From Linum tenue (Eukaryota; Streptophyta; Magnoliopsida; Malpighiales; Linaceae), in NCBI GenBank assembly GCA_946122785.1, contig CAMGYJ010000005.1, positions 80,842,547 to 80,906,546 of the forward strand: DNA of 64,000 bases, given 5' to 3'. The notes under the pieces are model-generated. The model had not been told where the DNA came from. It was given only the letters and a program-made list of their open reading frames with translations, and searched no databases. Within the stretch, counting starts at the first letter, position 1. Every line of letters begins with the position of its first letter. This document shows, in pieces, positions 1 through 11,799 of the stretch. The position numbers were made by a program, and so were the translations under genes.

Positions 1-625
1 AATCTTGACTCGTATTTGATAAATTTATTTTGTACGTCATACAATCATACATGATACATGTGATTAATGTTAAGATTAAAATAATAATAAAAAAGTTAAG
101 TGTTCAATATTAACTAATCTCATTTTATACTTTGTGTATCACACTATTTAGTTTATACTTGGATATTAAATTTTTCTAGTGACTAAACATGACATGATTT
201 AGTAATCTTAGTGACCAAATGTGACATTTATCCATAAATTTTAACTAGTGAAATTATGTTATTTTATAGTATCGAAGCAATATTTTTAAAATTAAATAAG
301 ACATATTTGTTCACATAGTCTACGTGTTAAACTTCATATAGGGTGAGATATATAATTTAACAATCCTATGAATTACCAAAAATCAAACTCATATAGTTCG
401 ATTCGCTCATAACTCCGTAATCGAGTTGGCTCTCTGGCCACAATGTTGAGAGTTGAGACATCGAGTAGAGCTCAACAAACCATCGAGTCGTGCTAGCTCG
501 CAAGCTCCCCGTGCGGCAGAAGCGCTCAAGCTCGGCTCATCAGTAAACGAGCCGAATTTCGAATTAGTTTTTCCCGAGTCAAACGCCGAGCCACTCGCAA
601 ACAACTCTACTCATTTGCAGCCCTA
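1..625. mobile_element. MITE copy A (hAT-like), left part outside the window
   Basis: This is an inverted copy of the MITE at 1613-2135/23003-23140: both share the tract around the words GTTGAGAGTTGAGACATC and ATTAACTAATCTCAT. It ends at 625 with the terminus TAGGGCTGCAAATGAG (read on the minus strand). The left terminus lies before base 1. Compared with the other copy it holds about 75-95 extra bases near 163-245 that match the end of the Mutator-like element at 48634-50147 (TAGTGACTAAACATG, GTGACCAAATGTG). No gene is seen here; the short ORFs are low-complexity or repeat-derived. Confidence 0.65.
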
Positions 626-756
626 AGCGGGAAGGGAAGAAGATGGATCCCTAGCTTGGAATTGGAAGGGTGAGTGTCATTTTATAGGACAAGGGTTTGA
701 GCCCTTTGGTGATAAGTTTTAGAGTGAGATTGGGTTCCAGGTGAGATGGTTCGGGA

Positions 757-1513
757 TGTACGTGGGCACCGGGCTGTGTCGCCCACGGGCTAGCACGACA
801 CGATACGGTTAGAGCACGACACGAGCATGGGCACGAAATAAATGGGCCAGCCCGGCACGAGCACGAATAATTTATGGGTCGTGCCGGGCCTAAACTTCAT
901 GGGCACGGATACGAGCACGAGCACGACACGGTATATACGTGGGCCGTGTCGGGCCTAATATTTTCGAGACTTTATTGAGTATAAGAACGGACATGACACG
1001 AAAATAATATTTATTTGATAGAAAATAAATATAAAAAGAATTATAGGTTCAAATATTACAAAACACAAGTAGAAAAATAATTATTTGTTGTTGTTAGAAG
1101 TGTCATAAAGATATATACGTAATTACTAACACAAGTAAAAATGGACAAAGAATTATACAAAGCCAAATCACACTCGATATACTACCAATTTCCTTTTCCC
1201 CCTTATTTGTTACTTTTTTCAAACAATATCGGTTAATACTATCTTCCCCCGTCCAATTTTCACATTCTTTTTCATTCTTTCTTTTGTTTTCGCCCTTTTC
1301 ATTAAACACGAATACGAGCATGGCACGAGCACGAATAGGCACGACACGATTCGAACCGTGCCCGGGCCTGGGCCGCGCCTAGCAAAGTTAACAAATAGGC
1401 TTGCATGGCACGACACAAAAACTGACGGACCGTGCCAAGCACGACACGAAATATATGGGCCTGAAGCGTGCCCGTGCCGTGCCGGCCAAAGCACGGCCCA
1501 TCGCCCATGTACA
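757..1513. mobile_element. hAT-like MITE with CACGAGCACG-rich interior, copy 1
   Basis: The element starts TGTACGTGGGC and ends with the near inverse GCCCATGTACA. It is flanked by 8-bp duplications GTTCGGGA (749-756) and GTCCGGGA (1514-1521), one base apart, as expected for an old hAT insertion. The interior is rich in GGGCACGAGCACG-type words on both sides of an AT-rich centre. A second copy occupies 37910-38518 plus 40425-40535. ORFs in it are repeat-derived and I do not regard them as genes. Confidence 0.7.
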
Positions 1514-1612
1514 GTCCGGGATGGGCTTGGGTTCTTTATGTTGTAAGAAGCATTGCGGTGGGCTTAGCCCACATTGATGTCAATCAATTTTTTGGAACAA
1601 ATATATCACGTT

Positions 1613-2135
1613 TAGGCGCATTCTAGTAGGGAAAAAATTCGTTTGAAACTCGACTCGTTTACTAATGAGCTAGCTTGAGCTAAGCATTCTGCAGCTTGCA
1701 TAGCTCACGAGCTAGCTTGACTCGGTGGCTTGTTGAGTTCAAGTTGTGAACTTGCTCGTTTAGAGCTCATGAGATGTCTCAACTCTCAACATTGTAGCTA
1801 GAGAGTCAACTCGATTACCTACTTAATTATGAGCGAATCGATCTAAATGAGTATGGTTTTGACAATTGATAGGATTCTTAAGCTATATATCTCACTCTAT
1901 ATGAAGTTTACACATAGATTGTGTGAGAAAGTATGTCTTATTTAATTTTAAAAATAAATTATGTATCATAAATGGCTCCGATACTATGAAATAACATAAT
2001 TAACTAATTATAAATTTTATCTAAACAATATAATACCACTATGTATAACATGAGATTAGTTAATATTGAACATTTAAATATTATTATTATTATTATTATT
2101 ATTATTATCATTTTGACATTAATAACATATATCAT
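1613..2135. mobile_element. MITE copy B, left piece (split by the gypsy element)
   Basis: The left terminus is TAGGCGCATTC, preceded by the 8-bp site ATCACGTT (1605-1612). The right terminus is at 23140 (TAGGGCGACAAATGAG on the minus strand), followed by TTCACGTT (23141-23148). The pieces 1613-2135 and 23003-23140 together make one element of about 660 bp, interrupted by the LTR retrotransposon 2136-22997. An (ATT)n microsatellite lies at about 2080-2108. Confidence 0.7.
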
Positions 2136-2537
2136 TGTTTGTGCTGGCTGGTGAGTAGGAGTCCGACACGGGAAAGAAAGAGATCCGACCGTCACTCCGA
2201 AGAGAGAAGCAGCCGACGAGGTTCAGAGTTGGGAGAGTATTTCTTAGAGAGAGAAGTAGAAAGAGTGATAAATATTGGGAGAGAGAAAATCTGATCCCTT
2301 TGTCAGGGGGAGTAAATGTTGTATTTATACGGTTTACTTGTTAGCTGGGTCATAAATGCGACAAGACAGGTCTGACAGAGCAACTGTGTTTGTTCCCGAG
2401 GCGTTCCTTGAGCGGCGAGAGGCGGTTCCCGCGTTGCCTGCGGGTGGCCAACCGCGGCGGCAAGGTCCGAATCCGTACCAATCGCGTCAGGTCGCTTTTA
2501 GCACAGTGGCAATCCGTACCAACAATTGCCCCCAACA
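2136..2537 (-). repeat. 3' LTR of the gypsy element
   Basis: It matches 22594-22997 along its whole length with scattered differences, for example in the last 60 bases, where 22960-22997 carries GCGGTGATAGCGCTAACC. It begins TG and ends CA on the plus strand. The visible divergence implies an old insertion. Confidence 0.88.
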
Positions 2538-2813
2538 GGAGGTAAGCTGCAGTTGCCTCCTGCGTTTGGTTCTATGACTCTTCTGATCTTGGGTATTTAA
2601 GGTACCGCGGTTGCCTCCTGCGTTTGGCTCTATGGCTATATGCCTCAGTCACGCTTGTTTTGAGTTTTTGTTCTGCTTTCTTGTAAGCTGCGGCTTTTTG
2701 AGATTGAATTGTGGCTCGCTTTTTGAGATTTGAACGACGAAGTGACGTGCTGGCGCTGGTTTCGAAGAGTCGCGTGTCGATTGGCTATTCCTGGCAGTTC
2801 AGCTTCGTGTGTC

Positions 2814-2822
2814 TATATAAAA
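2814..2822 (+). promoter_or_regulatory. TATA box of the antisense extra gene
   Basis: TATATAAAA sits about 135 bases before the first ATG (2956) of the plus-strand extra ORF, in the retrotransposon between the LTR and the ORF. The spacing allows a 5' leader of about 100 bases. It suggests transcription opposite to gag-pol. Confidence 0.5.
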
Positions 2823-2955
2823 GGGGTCGTGGTTTCGTGAACCTTTCTCACTTCTTTTTTTATCCCCTGCTCCTTGCCTTCTTTGCTTCTTCTTCCTGAG
2901 GCTCTGTCTTCATTTCCGATCACTGTTGTGAATCTTTGTCTGGCCTGTCTCTAAG

Positions 2956-5900
2956 ATGTCCACCGACAAGGCCCCCCAGGTAGTGATCGAGATCGACGAT
3001 GGAGGTAATGATCTCTCCGATTCTTATGTAGATGTTAGGAATTTATACGTAGGAGTAGAATGTTCTTCTTTACCTAGTACTCCTGGGTTTGATTTAGTCG
3101 ACGGTAGCGAGTTCCTCCGTAGCTCCTCCTCCGACATGGCTTGACGCAACGACGGTGAGGAAATTCTCCGGGAGGAAACCATGGCAGGTGTGTACTCTGG
3201 TGTGACTTCGGTGCGGTGGAAGGGGAAGGGCGTAGCATTGGGGGAGTCGTCCGCCAGTCCATATTTGACGGTGGAAGATGTGGCCGGCGATATGGAGACT
3301 GATAGCTCTCTCGCTTTGTCCGAGGGGGATCCCTCGGAGTCCGATGTGCTGGTTGCTGCCACCCGCATGACTGAGGCCTTCGCACGCCGCGGTGTGTGGG
3401 GGTTGGGTGCTGACTCACATGAAACTACACCAATATAAAATCCCAACTAGAGCCCAAGTTTTTAAACTCTAATCGGGTGCAGTATAGGGCAAGTATTTAG
3501 ATATCGATCCGGGTCGGTCCGTCTAGAATAACAGACCATTGTCCCCGGCAACGACGCCAAAAACTTGACTCGCACGAAACTACACCACAATAAAATCCCA
3601 ACTAGAGCCCAAGTTTTTAAACTCTAATCGGGTGCAGTATAGGGAAAGTATTTAGATATCGACCCGGGTGTTGCTTCCCCCTAACTGCTACCATGCTATG
3701 TGAATTGGAACGATTGCTTTGGGCACGGTAATCGTGAACCGTAGAGGGATGCATATATGGTCGGAGACCACAATCTCAATTGCTAAACCAAGGTGAGCAT
3801 GAAAGGCCGTGTCACTCGACCCTCTCGGTTTAGACAATCAGTAATTGACTTACTCCCTCACTCAACTCTAAGGTCGGACGGCTTGGTCGCGATTAACCGA
3901 CTTGCTTAACTCAATATCGAGGTTTGCCCTAATTTAACCTAGATTAGGTGTCTTAGAAAGCAGAAGGAAAACCAACTCGATTGAATCTCCCTTGGAAGGG
4001 AGATTTTCCTCTCTAAGCTAGGGTAAGGTGGCTAATTAGATTGCTAGCACCTACATGCACAAACCTAAGGGTGCTAAGCACAAAACATGCACAACCCCTA
4101 AGTTTCTAAGCACAAGTATGCACAATCATGAAAAATAATGCCTCAATCATTGAATTGAACAATACCCAATGACAATCATCCAATACACATAAAAGAAAAC
4201 TACATGGTAGAGTTAGGGTTTCACAACAATAAAGTGAAAGGAGGTCTACTCCATGCTAGAAGTGGGGAAAACAAAAGGGAAAGAGATGGAAACCATCTTG
4301 GGGGATGCTCCCGGTCTTCTTGGCCCTTGAGTTGAGCTTTCCTTGGAGGAAATCTTCCCAAAATTTGCCTTGAAGCTAAACCCTAGCCTTCTTCTCTCCT
4401 TGGTTCGCGTTTCTCTCTCTAGAATGTAGAAGAAGGCTTTTCACACCAAATGGGCCCCCTCTTCTCTCCTCCTTTGAGCTCATCTTTTAAACTAGAGATG
4501 ATATGAGTTCACGGCCGTGAACCATGAAACGCGTCCATGAACTATAGGCGTGCGCCAAAACGCACCGCATCGTTCACTCGAGTTCACGGTCAGCTGCCTT
4601 TGTTCATAGTCTTAGTGACCGTGAACTCACCCTGCGTCAGTAACCTTCACTTTGGCTCTGGTTGCCTCGCGATTCACGATCAACTCCTCTTCTTCACGGT
4701 CATGCAAGACCGTGAACTCCCTTTGTTATCCGTGAACTGGTTCTTTTTACCTCTTCTCCCGATTTTCGATCCTTTTCGCCAATCTTTCGACTCCGAGGCT
4801 GGTTTCACCTGCTGAATCCTGAAACACACTCAAACACGAAGAACCTAGCATAAAACCAACATTTAAGGAGTGAATTTGGCACAAACACCTAAGTAAAACG
4901 GGGGCAAAACATGTGCAATTAGACCCGAATCAGGCGCGGATTACAACATCATCGATTGGGTGGATATGTTTCTAGATGACGCGGTTCCATTTGAGCATTT
5001 GGTGTGCGGTCCTGATCACCCGTCGATATTACACCATGCTGATCTAGAGATGTATGTGCGCGGGCTGGGTTTGCCATCTCACTGGCAATACGCGGTGCCC
5101 TCTGAATATAGCCGCGTCGGTAACTGTCCAGCTGGTTGGTTCGGCGTATATACAGAGTATTGGCGGATGGGTTTCAAATTTCCCATCGACCCTTTACTTT
5201 GCCACCTGTACAGTTTGGTGAAGTGTTCTTTGGCACAATTCTCCCCTTCGGTTATCTTCCACACATGCGCGATGCAGGAGATGTGCAAACGGCGGAACTT
5301 GCTGCCTACCATTGGCTTGTTCCTCCATATCTACAAGCTTAAGGTCCCGAGATTGACGGGGCCAAAGAGAGGGAATGGGTGTCCATTAAGCGGCACGACA
5401 ACAAACCTGACGGATACGTGTATGGGTCGCCAAAGCTGGAGAAAAACAGGTTTGAAAAGTTTTTCTATGTCCGACCGCCCCCCGGAGAATTGACCGCGGT
5501 ACCAGTAGATTTCCCTACCTCCTGGTCGAACGAGCATGTGAAAGATTTCGAGTCTAATCTGGGAAAGTATCCGCAGCTCTAGAGGAATTATGACTTGCTG
5601 CTGCTAGAGAAAGTAAATCTCTACGAGAAGAGGACTCACGAAGCCGTGCTTAGCGAGTTTTTTTGTTGAGGGTTAGTATCTTTCCGCGTTATTTATAACT
5701 CCCTGTATTAATTGGACCCTTATGCCGCTTTGTTGTAGGAGTGGATTACAACACTGTTGCCTCCATGATCACTGTTGTCGAGGAGCCTGCGCGGGGCGCG
5801 AAGCGGAAAGCTGGTGGCACTAACGCAAACATTCGTTTGCTGAAGCTCGTCCGCGCCGAACCCGTAAGCCATGTGGAGGCTTGCTCTGAGGTGGCCTTGA

Positions 5901-6922
5901 AGAAGCCTCCCCGATCAGACAAGGGGTCAGGCGGCAGTGGCGGGAGTTCAACCTCTCATTCAAGTCAGCAGACTTTGCCAGATATGGGGGTCTATCAAGA
6001 CTCGCATGCCAGTCAGTATCAAGACCCGCGAGTACCTATCGCGGTCGCTCAGAACCTTGCCTCTGCTCAGTTGGCTCTGAAAGCGGTGGGCAGCGCGCTG
6101 GTTTCATCTGAGAGGGTAGAGGGCAGTGATCCCTTTGCTAACTTAGCACTTGCTCAATTCCAGGTATGGTTTCTCTCTTTTGGGTCCCATTTGTTATGGC
6201 ATCCTAACATTATGCTTCCATTCTTTCCTTGTTTGTTGACTTAGCCGTATTTCGTAGGCTACACTGGCGTGCTACTTCGCGCAAAAGGAGCGGGCTGAGA
6301 CTACGGCACATTTGGGATCTGAACAGGCGCGGGTCATTCAACTTCAAGGCCGGGTCGCAGAGGCGGAGCAATGGTTCACCGACGTGAAGAAGAAATGTGA
6401 GGACGCTCTCACGCGTGCTCGCGATTTGAGTCAGAAGTTAACCGACGACCTTGCTGTGGAGCGGGAAAAGGCGAGATCAGAGGAGCGGACGACCCTCCAA
6501 GAAGAACTGGAGACAGATTTTGAAGAAGAGCGGAAGACTTTCATCGAGGAATTGGACTCCAATCGGGACAAGGCCGAAGTTGAAAAGGAAGAGTTGAAGA
6601 AAAGGATCGAGGAGCTCGAGGGGAAGGTTGAGGTTGACAAGGCAGCTATTGCGGCTGAGGCCGTCGGGGCCTACAAACAGTCCATCGCCATTAAGTAGCA
6701 GCTAGACGATTGTATGTACCGAACAATCGTGGCGGTGAGAAAGAAGGTTAGGCCCGACAACCCGGGGAGTCGCTGGAACACCAAAGACATGGTACGTCAT
6801 GTGCAACATTTCTTTGCGGATAAAACACAGCTTACCGCGGATTCCGAGAGCGAAACCGAAGAAGATGGACAGCTTGGCGGAAGCAGTCATTCCGTGCCTC
6901 TAACTAATCGTGAATGTCCTTA
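2956..6922 (+). pseudogene. Antisense extra ORF of the gypsy element (PF04195-like N-terminal part, coiled-coil C-terminal part)
   Basis: The frame opens at ATG 2956 and meets one in-frame TGA at 3142. It resumes in frame up to the Athila-like insertion (3411-4932), which splits the codons between GLGAD and DYNIIDW. From about 4938 it continues with a block like the putative gypsy-type transposon domain PF04195 (PAGWFGVYTEYWRMGFKFP). A frameshift lies near 5350, then KFFYVRPPPGE. Likely introns are about 5663-5739, ending TTGTAG, and 6164-6257 (CAG|GTATGG to CGTAG|GCTACA). The rest (6312-6695) is strongly charged coiled coil with a late in-frame TAG at 6696. It lies opposite to gag-pol, downstream of integrase. 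Extra antisense ORFs of this kind are known in Tat-lineage elements. Function is unknown. Confidence 0.65.
3411..4932 (-). mobile_element. Athila-like LTR retrotransposon reduced to one LTR, its PBS and the tip of the other LTR
   Basis: On the minus strand the LTR runs from 4932 (TGATTCGGG) to 3566 (GAGTCA), about 1367 bp. It is followed by TTTTTGGCGTCGTTGCCGGGGA (3542-3563), a primer site that fits plant tRNA-Asp with one change. About 40 bases later the last 100 bases of the LTR recur (3411-3514 repeats 3566-3669), ending again in GAGTCA. The flanks GGTGC (3406-3410) and GGCGC (4933-4937) are a 5-bp duplication with one change. The whole interior between PBS and 3' LTR end is deleted. No coding region remains. 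Confidence 0.75.
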
Positions 6923-7054
6923 ATCATCAATTCGAACTTCTTTTTTGGTATCGCATTTTTTAACGTTTGTCTCTCAGTTTTATTTGATGATCTTCTGTTG
7001 TGATTCGCACTGTATTTCATGTTCTAACGCCGTTTTAATGATATCACACTTGTT

Positions 7055-7340
7055 AAAGGGGCGGATCCGCACCCGTAGTTGAATTATTCCATGGAGTAAA
7101 ACCGTTGTGACGCCAAAGAGCTAATATGTGCTCGTAGTAGTTTGGTTAAAGAGGCAGATTAGCACTCGTAGTAGGAAAAAATCGTTGTGACGCTCAAGAG
7201 GCTATTATGCGCTCGTAGTAGTATAATTAAAGAGGCAGATTTGCACTCGTAATATGAAGAATCCGTTGACGCTAAAGAGGCAATTATGCGCTCGTAGTAG
7301 TTTAATTAAAGAGGGAGATCCTCACTCGTAAAAGGAAGTC
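7055..7340. repeat. Tandem repeat, 3.5 units of about 79-93 bp
   Basis: Units start at 7055, 7148, 7229 and 7308, each beginning AAAGRGGCRGAT and containing CGCTCGTAGTAG. The repeat lies between the end of integrase and the antisense ORF, where Tat-type elements often carry tandem repeats. Confidence 0.75.
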
Positions 7341-7470
7341 GATGTCAGACAAAAGAGGGATATTACCCTGGCGCGCCACATTCACATTGACATTGGAAAT
7401 AGCATTACATAGGTTGGGAAGGTCGGTATAGGCGGAGGTTCTGCGCATTCCAAGTTCTTGGAATATGCGT

Positions 7471-8690
7471 TCAGCTTAGTTCTGCCAGTTTGAACGTGTT
7501 TGCGCCCACCACTTCGTGGATCTGATAGGGACCTTCCCACGGAGCTGCGAGCTTTCCGTGTTTTCTGTCGGGTCTGAAGTTATGCTTCAGGACTTGGTCT
7601 CCCTGATGAAGGTGGTGTGGTCGAAGCTTAGAGTTGTAGGCCACTAGAAGCTTTCCAGCTGCCAGCCGGATGCTGCATGCTCCCGTCGTTCGATTGGAAT
7701 AACCGTTTTTGTCCCATAGGTGAGCGCAAAAGGGGTTTCTCTTGTGGCAGTCTTGTGCGTGGTGCGGTGTGCCCACAACACACTGTGGAGCTCTTCTGGC
7801 CAATTTCCCTTCGCCTCGTCCAACCGGGTGTGAAGCCCGTGCAATATTGCTTTATTGGCGGCTTCCGCCTGTCTGTTGGCTTGGGGGTAAGCGACGGAGG
7901 CGAAGCGCGCTATGGTGCCTACCTGGTCACATAGATCAATTACTTTCGCGCAGTCGAACTGCGTTCCGTGTTCGAAGACTATGCTCTACGGTGTGCCGAA
8001 TCTTGAGAGTATGTTTTGAGTGAGGAATCGCGTGACCTGTTGGGCTTTGATGGACGCCAGGGGTTCTGACTCGATCCACTTGGTGAAATAGTCTACGACG
8101 ACTATCTAGTTCTTCCTTTTTCCTTTGGCGGTGGGGAAGGGTCTGAGTAGGTCAACTCCCCACTATGCAAAGGGCCATGGGCTTATATTTGGATGGATCT
8201 CCGAGGTTGGAATGTGGTGCAGTCGCGCATGTATTTGGTATTTGTGGCACTTCTCGACGAAATCGCGAGCATCCTTTTTTATCCGGGGACAGTAGTACCC
8301 TCGTAGCAACATTGTGCGTTCGAGGCTTTAGCATCTGTGATGCATCGCGCATATACCTTCATGGGTCTCCTGTATTGCCCTTTTTGCTTCTGACCGTCCC
8401 AAACACTTCAGGTATGTTCCCGAATGGGAACGGCGGTACAGCTCTTGCCCGACGATCGTGCAACGTGCCGCCTTCTGTCTTAACGCCCATGCTTCTTTTG
8501 GGTCGTCTGGTACTCCGCGGTCGTTGAGGTATTCCATGATTGGTGTGCGCCAGTCTTCGCCACTACTTGCCCCGTCGATTATCATTGTTTTGGTGGATAG
8601 TTCTGGCCCGCTTTGCTTCTGTACCACGACCATTCTAGACTCGTCGAAATCAGTGGCTGTGGTGAGCTTTGACAGTTAGTCTCATTCGAT
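7471..8690 (-). pseudogene. gypsy integrase and end of RNase H, broken
   Basis: Reading the minus strand from 8690, the end of RNase H (LSKLTTATDFDESR) leads to the integrase zinc-finger side (LYRRSHSGTYLKCL, ETHEGICAMHH). Core remnants follow, then the C-terminal part (GDQVLKHNFRPDRKHGKL, WEGPYQIHEVVGANTFKL) at about 7471-7600. Frames change several times. It belongs to the element 2136-22997 and is cut from its own RNase H by the 8.5-kb insertion block that follows. Confidence 0.8.
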
Positions 8691-9334
8691 TTCTAGCTAC
8701 TACTAACTAAGATAAATATCGGTGCCATATGTGTTTAATATCATACTTAATTTTTGTCATCAAATCTCTCAATTCGAATTTAGAGTATGTTGGAGAATTT
8801 ACTTATAGTCTCATTGAATGCATAGTTGAGGCCCTTCATTTTCTCATACACAATAATGATAGCGTGTACCTCAGATTGTGCAAAAAAAGTATGCTAAGAG
8901 CTTTATGTTGATTTGTCCCTTCCTGATAATTTTGCATCCAACTGTGTTGCATCATAAACCTAGGTGCTTATGAAATTTCTCGGATGTCCCAACCCTGCCC
9001 AATTACTGTATTTTAACTGATTCATTGTAACATCCCGAATCTTTGAATTAGGCTCGACCGATAATCGATTCGGTTCGGATTTGGGTAAAATAATCTATCC
9101 ATAACTATATAGACGTTCCCCTTGAGCACCCAATCAATCTCCATTTTCCTGGCTCCTGCACAAGCCACGGAAGGAGCTTTTGGTCTTTTTCTTTAAGTAA
9201 AACAAATGGGCCTCAGGCCCTCTACTTATTTTAGGCGGCCAAAGCAGGTGCAAATTAGGAGTGTAATTATTTTGATTACTTATTATAGTTTCTAGGCATG
9301 TGGCTAGGTTACGCAAGGTTACGCAAGGGACGGA

Positions 9335-9390
<56 letters not shown>

Positions 9391-11043
9391 CAGGCTAGCG
9401 TACGTCAGACGTACATTGTACGCATGTCGAGCTTTACTATTTAGAGCACGAATTAATTGGAGTTTGGGGTATAATACTATACCCTATTATCTAACGGGTG
9501 AACTCCATTCCCTAATTCTCTAACCCAAGCCACAAGATTCATTCAATCTAAAAAAAATAAAAATTGGCAGTTCTAATTCAGCGAAATATATTGAAATGCA
9601 AAACCAAGTGTGAACACAGGTGTAGAGCGTACGCCCAACGTACGCTAGCTTTTGCCATATATTATATGAATATGAATAAGGCTGGCAATTAGTTCCTTTC
9701 GGTTATTATCGGAACCGTTTAGTTAATTTTTGGTTAATTGTTAACAACTTTGTACTTCTCATTAATTGCATCATTTATATTAGTTGGTTAACCGTATTCG
9801 TATTGTCGGTTTTCGATTAATTTTTCGATTAACCGGATTACCATTAAGCAAGTGGTTCAGTAAGTTTAAAAAATAATTGTATAAAAAAAATTATACAATT
9901 ATTAATTTTTCTATTAACCGGATTACCGTATTCGTATTGTCGGTTCTCGATTAATTTTTCGACTAACCGTATCCGTATGTGTTCTTTTTAAAGTTGTTAT
10001 CATTGTATAAAAAATAATTGAACTTAGATATCAATCCATAATCAACTCAATCCAACACAAGTACACACTAACACCATTCTACCGTCAAATTTGATTAAAG
10101 AAGCAGACAAAAATAAGAGACACAACAACAATTACTCAACTCATGAAACCCCGTCAATTTACATGGAATGTTAAATGTTACCGATTGTTGTCGAGCTATG
10201 TGGCCAGTCCAAAACATCCCATTTTTTTGGCCTATGCATGCGGTTCATCGAAGTCTATTATTTTTTCCTCACTATGATGATGGTAATAATCAGTTAGTCA
10301 GTTAACTGCCAGTTATAACTGTTTAACCATTGGTTATTAATTAGCTAAATTTGGCTGCTAAGCCGACCATTTACTGTTTAATCAGTTATCCATGTAACCG
10401 TTAACCAAATATGCATATGATTTTTATATTATTATACTAGCATGAGAATATGAATAGGATGGTTACTTAACTGTCCAAGAATATGGGTTGGTTAATCAAA
10501 GGTGCATATTATTTTTGTATATTATTATTTGTGTTTATTCTTTGTAGTTTGATATTTGAAAGACCATGCGGTGAGTCGTCCAAACAATTAAATAGTATTT
10601 CAATTCAATCATAAAAAATTAAATGTAAGTACATGTGTTTTTATTTCATAATGCTAGAAATCTTACCATTATATATCTGTCAATCCCACGTGTTATTTAG
10701 GAAAATATATACGAACTCAAAAAATAGATTGTTAACGTCCACCAAACTTGCTGATAGTCTTTGCAATAATCTTCGGGTGATGTGTTTTTTGAACCTCACT
10801 CCTCGAAGGCAGCGATCTAGAGGATTTGAATATGCTGTTGTAAGCAAATAATTTGACGAGGCGTCATTCTTTTTAAACATCTCCGAGACTATGATGATGT
10901 CTCCTGACAGTTTGTTTTTTCTCCTGAAATATTTCCCATTTTTCCATTCGTTGCTGGTTCTATCATTGTAACGAAGTATTTAATATATCATCATCGGTAT
11001 CAAGCTGCTATACGATTAACTTTATTCTAATGGGTTAGAATTA
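8691..11043. other. Insertion block inside the gypsy element, no gene seen
   Basis: This is AT-rich DNA between the gypsy RNase H/integrase junction and the Helitron remnant. It holds an (AT)n microsatellite at about 9340-9387. A possible small element at about 9390-9650 is bounded by inverted GCTAGCGTACG words (GGCTAGCGTACGTC at the left, ACGTACGCTAGC at the right). A TAACCG-rich tract at 9680-10420 looks like another MITE, but I could not fix its ends. No reading frame resembles a protein. Confidence 0.4.
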
Positions 11044-11374
11044 GTGCATCCACATCAATCTACCACATTGAATTGCAAAGTAGCGACGTGGCAATAGAAA
11101 TGCAATTGCACTTTTAATTGCATTGATGGAAGTGTCAATTGCAATAATGCAAGCTACCATTTTATACAATTCCATTTGCGATTCCGAGATAGACATCCAT
11201 AACTTTTTATTGGGTTTTTTCTTCCTTTTTTACTTTATTAAAAAAAAAAATTGGAATCAAATATGCAATTGCAAGTTATGCCAATGAAAGTAATGTAAGT
11301 TTGATTGCAAAAAAGTTTAGGTGGCAATAAAAAGCACAAATGAAATTAAAAACAATGCATTGATGTGTATGCTC
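11044..11374. mobile_element. Tourist-like MITE
   Basis: The ends are GTGCATCCACATCAATC and, on the other strand, GAGCATACACATCAATG. The element is flanked by TTA on both sides (11041-11043 and 11375-11377), the 3-bp target of PIF/Harbinger-type elements. The interior of 331 bp is rich in TGCAATTGCA words and non-coding. Confidence 0.65.
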
Positions 11375-11799
11375 TTAGGAGCGTTTTATTATTAATATTT
11401 ATATTACTAAATTATTATTTTTAGTTAGGGAAAGTGGTTTTTTGAATTATATAGCATAGTGTGAGACGTTTGTGTTTATTGTTTAGGATTTTTCTACATA
11501 TTTTTATTTTCTGACATAGTAACTCGCTACTCGCTCAACCAAGAGAATAAAATTATCACCAAACTTCCAAATTGTTACCATTGGAAATATATAGATTAAA
11601 ATATGGTGAAACCAAATTTTAAAAGTAAATATATAACCCTTTAAGATTTCAATAGATTTTTGTTACTTTATTATTGCATTATTTGAATGTTTCGAGTTAT
11701 ATGATTAAATTACTATTTTATTTTGTGCTATCAAGTATTGGTTCAAGTATTTTAAAGTACTAGGTGATAATGAAACACAACCCCAACGCCATTGAAAAT

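Noticed and set aside
7055..7340. CRISPR-like repeats
   Set aside because: Units of 79-93 bp are directly tandem without unique spacers and lie in a plant retrotransposon.
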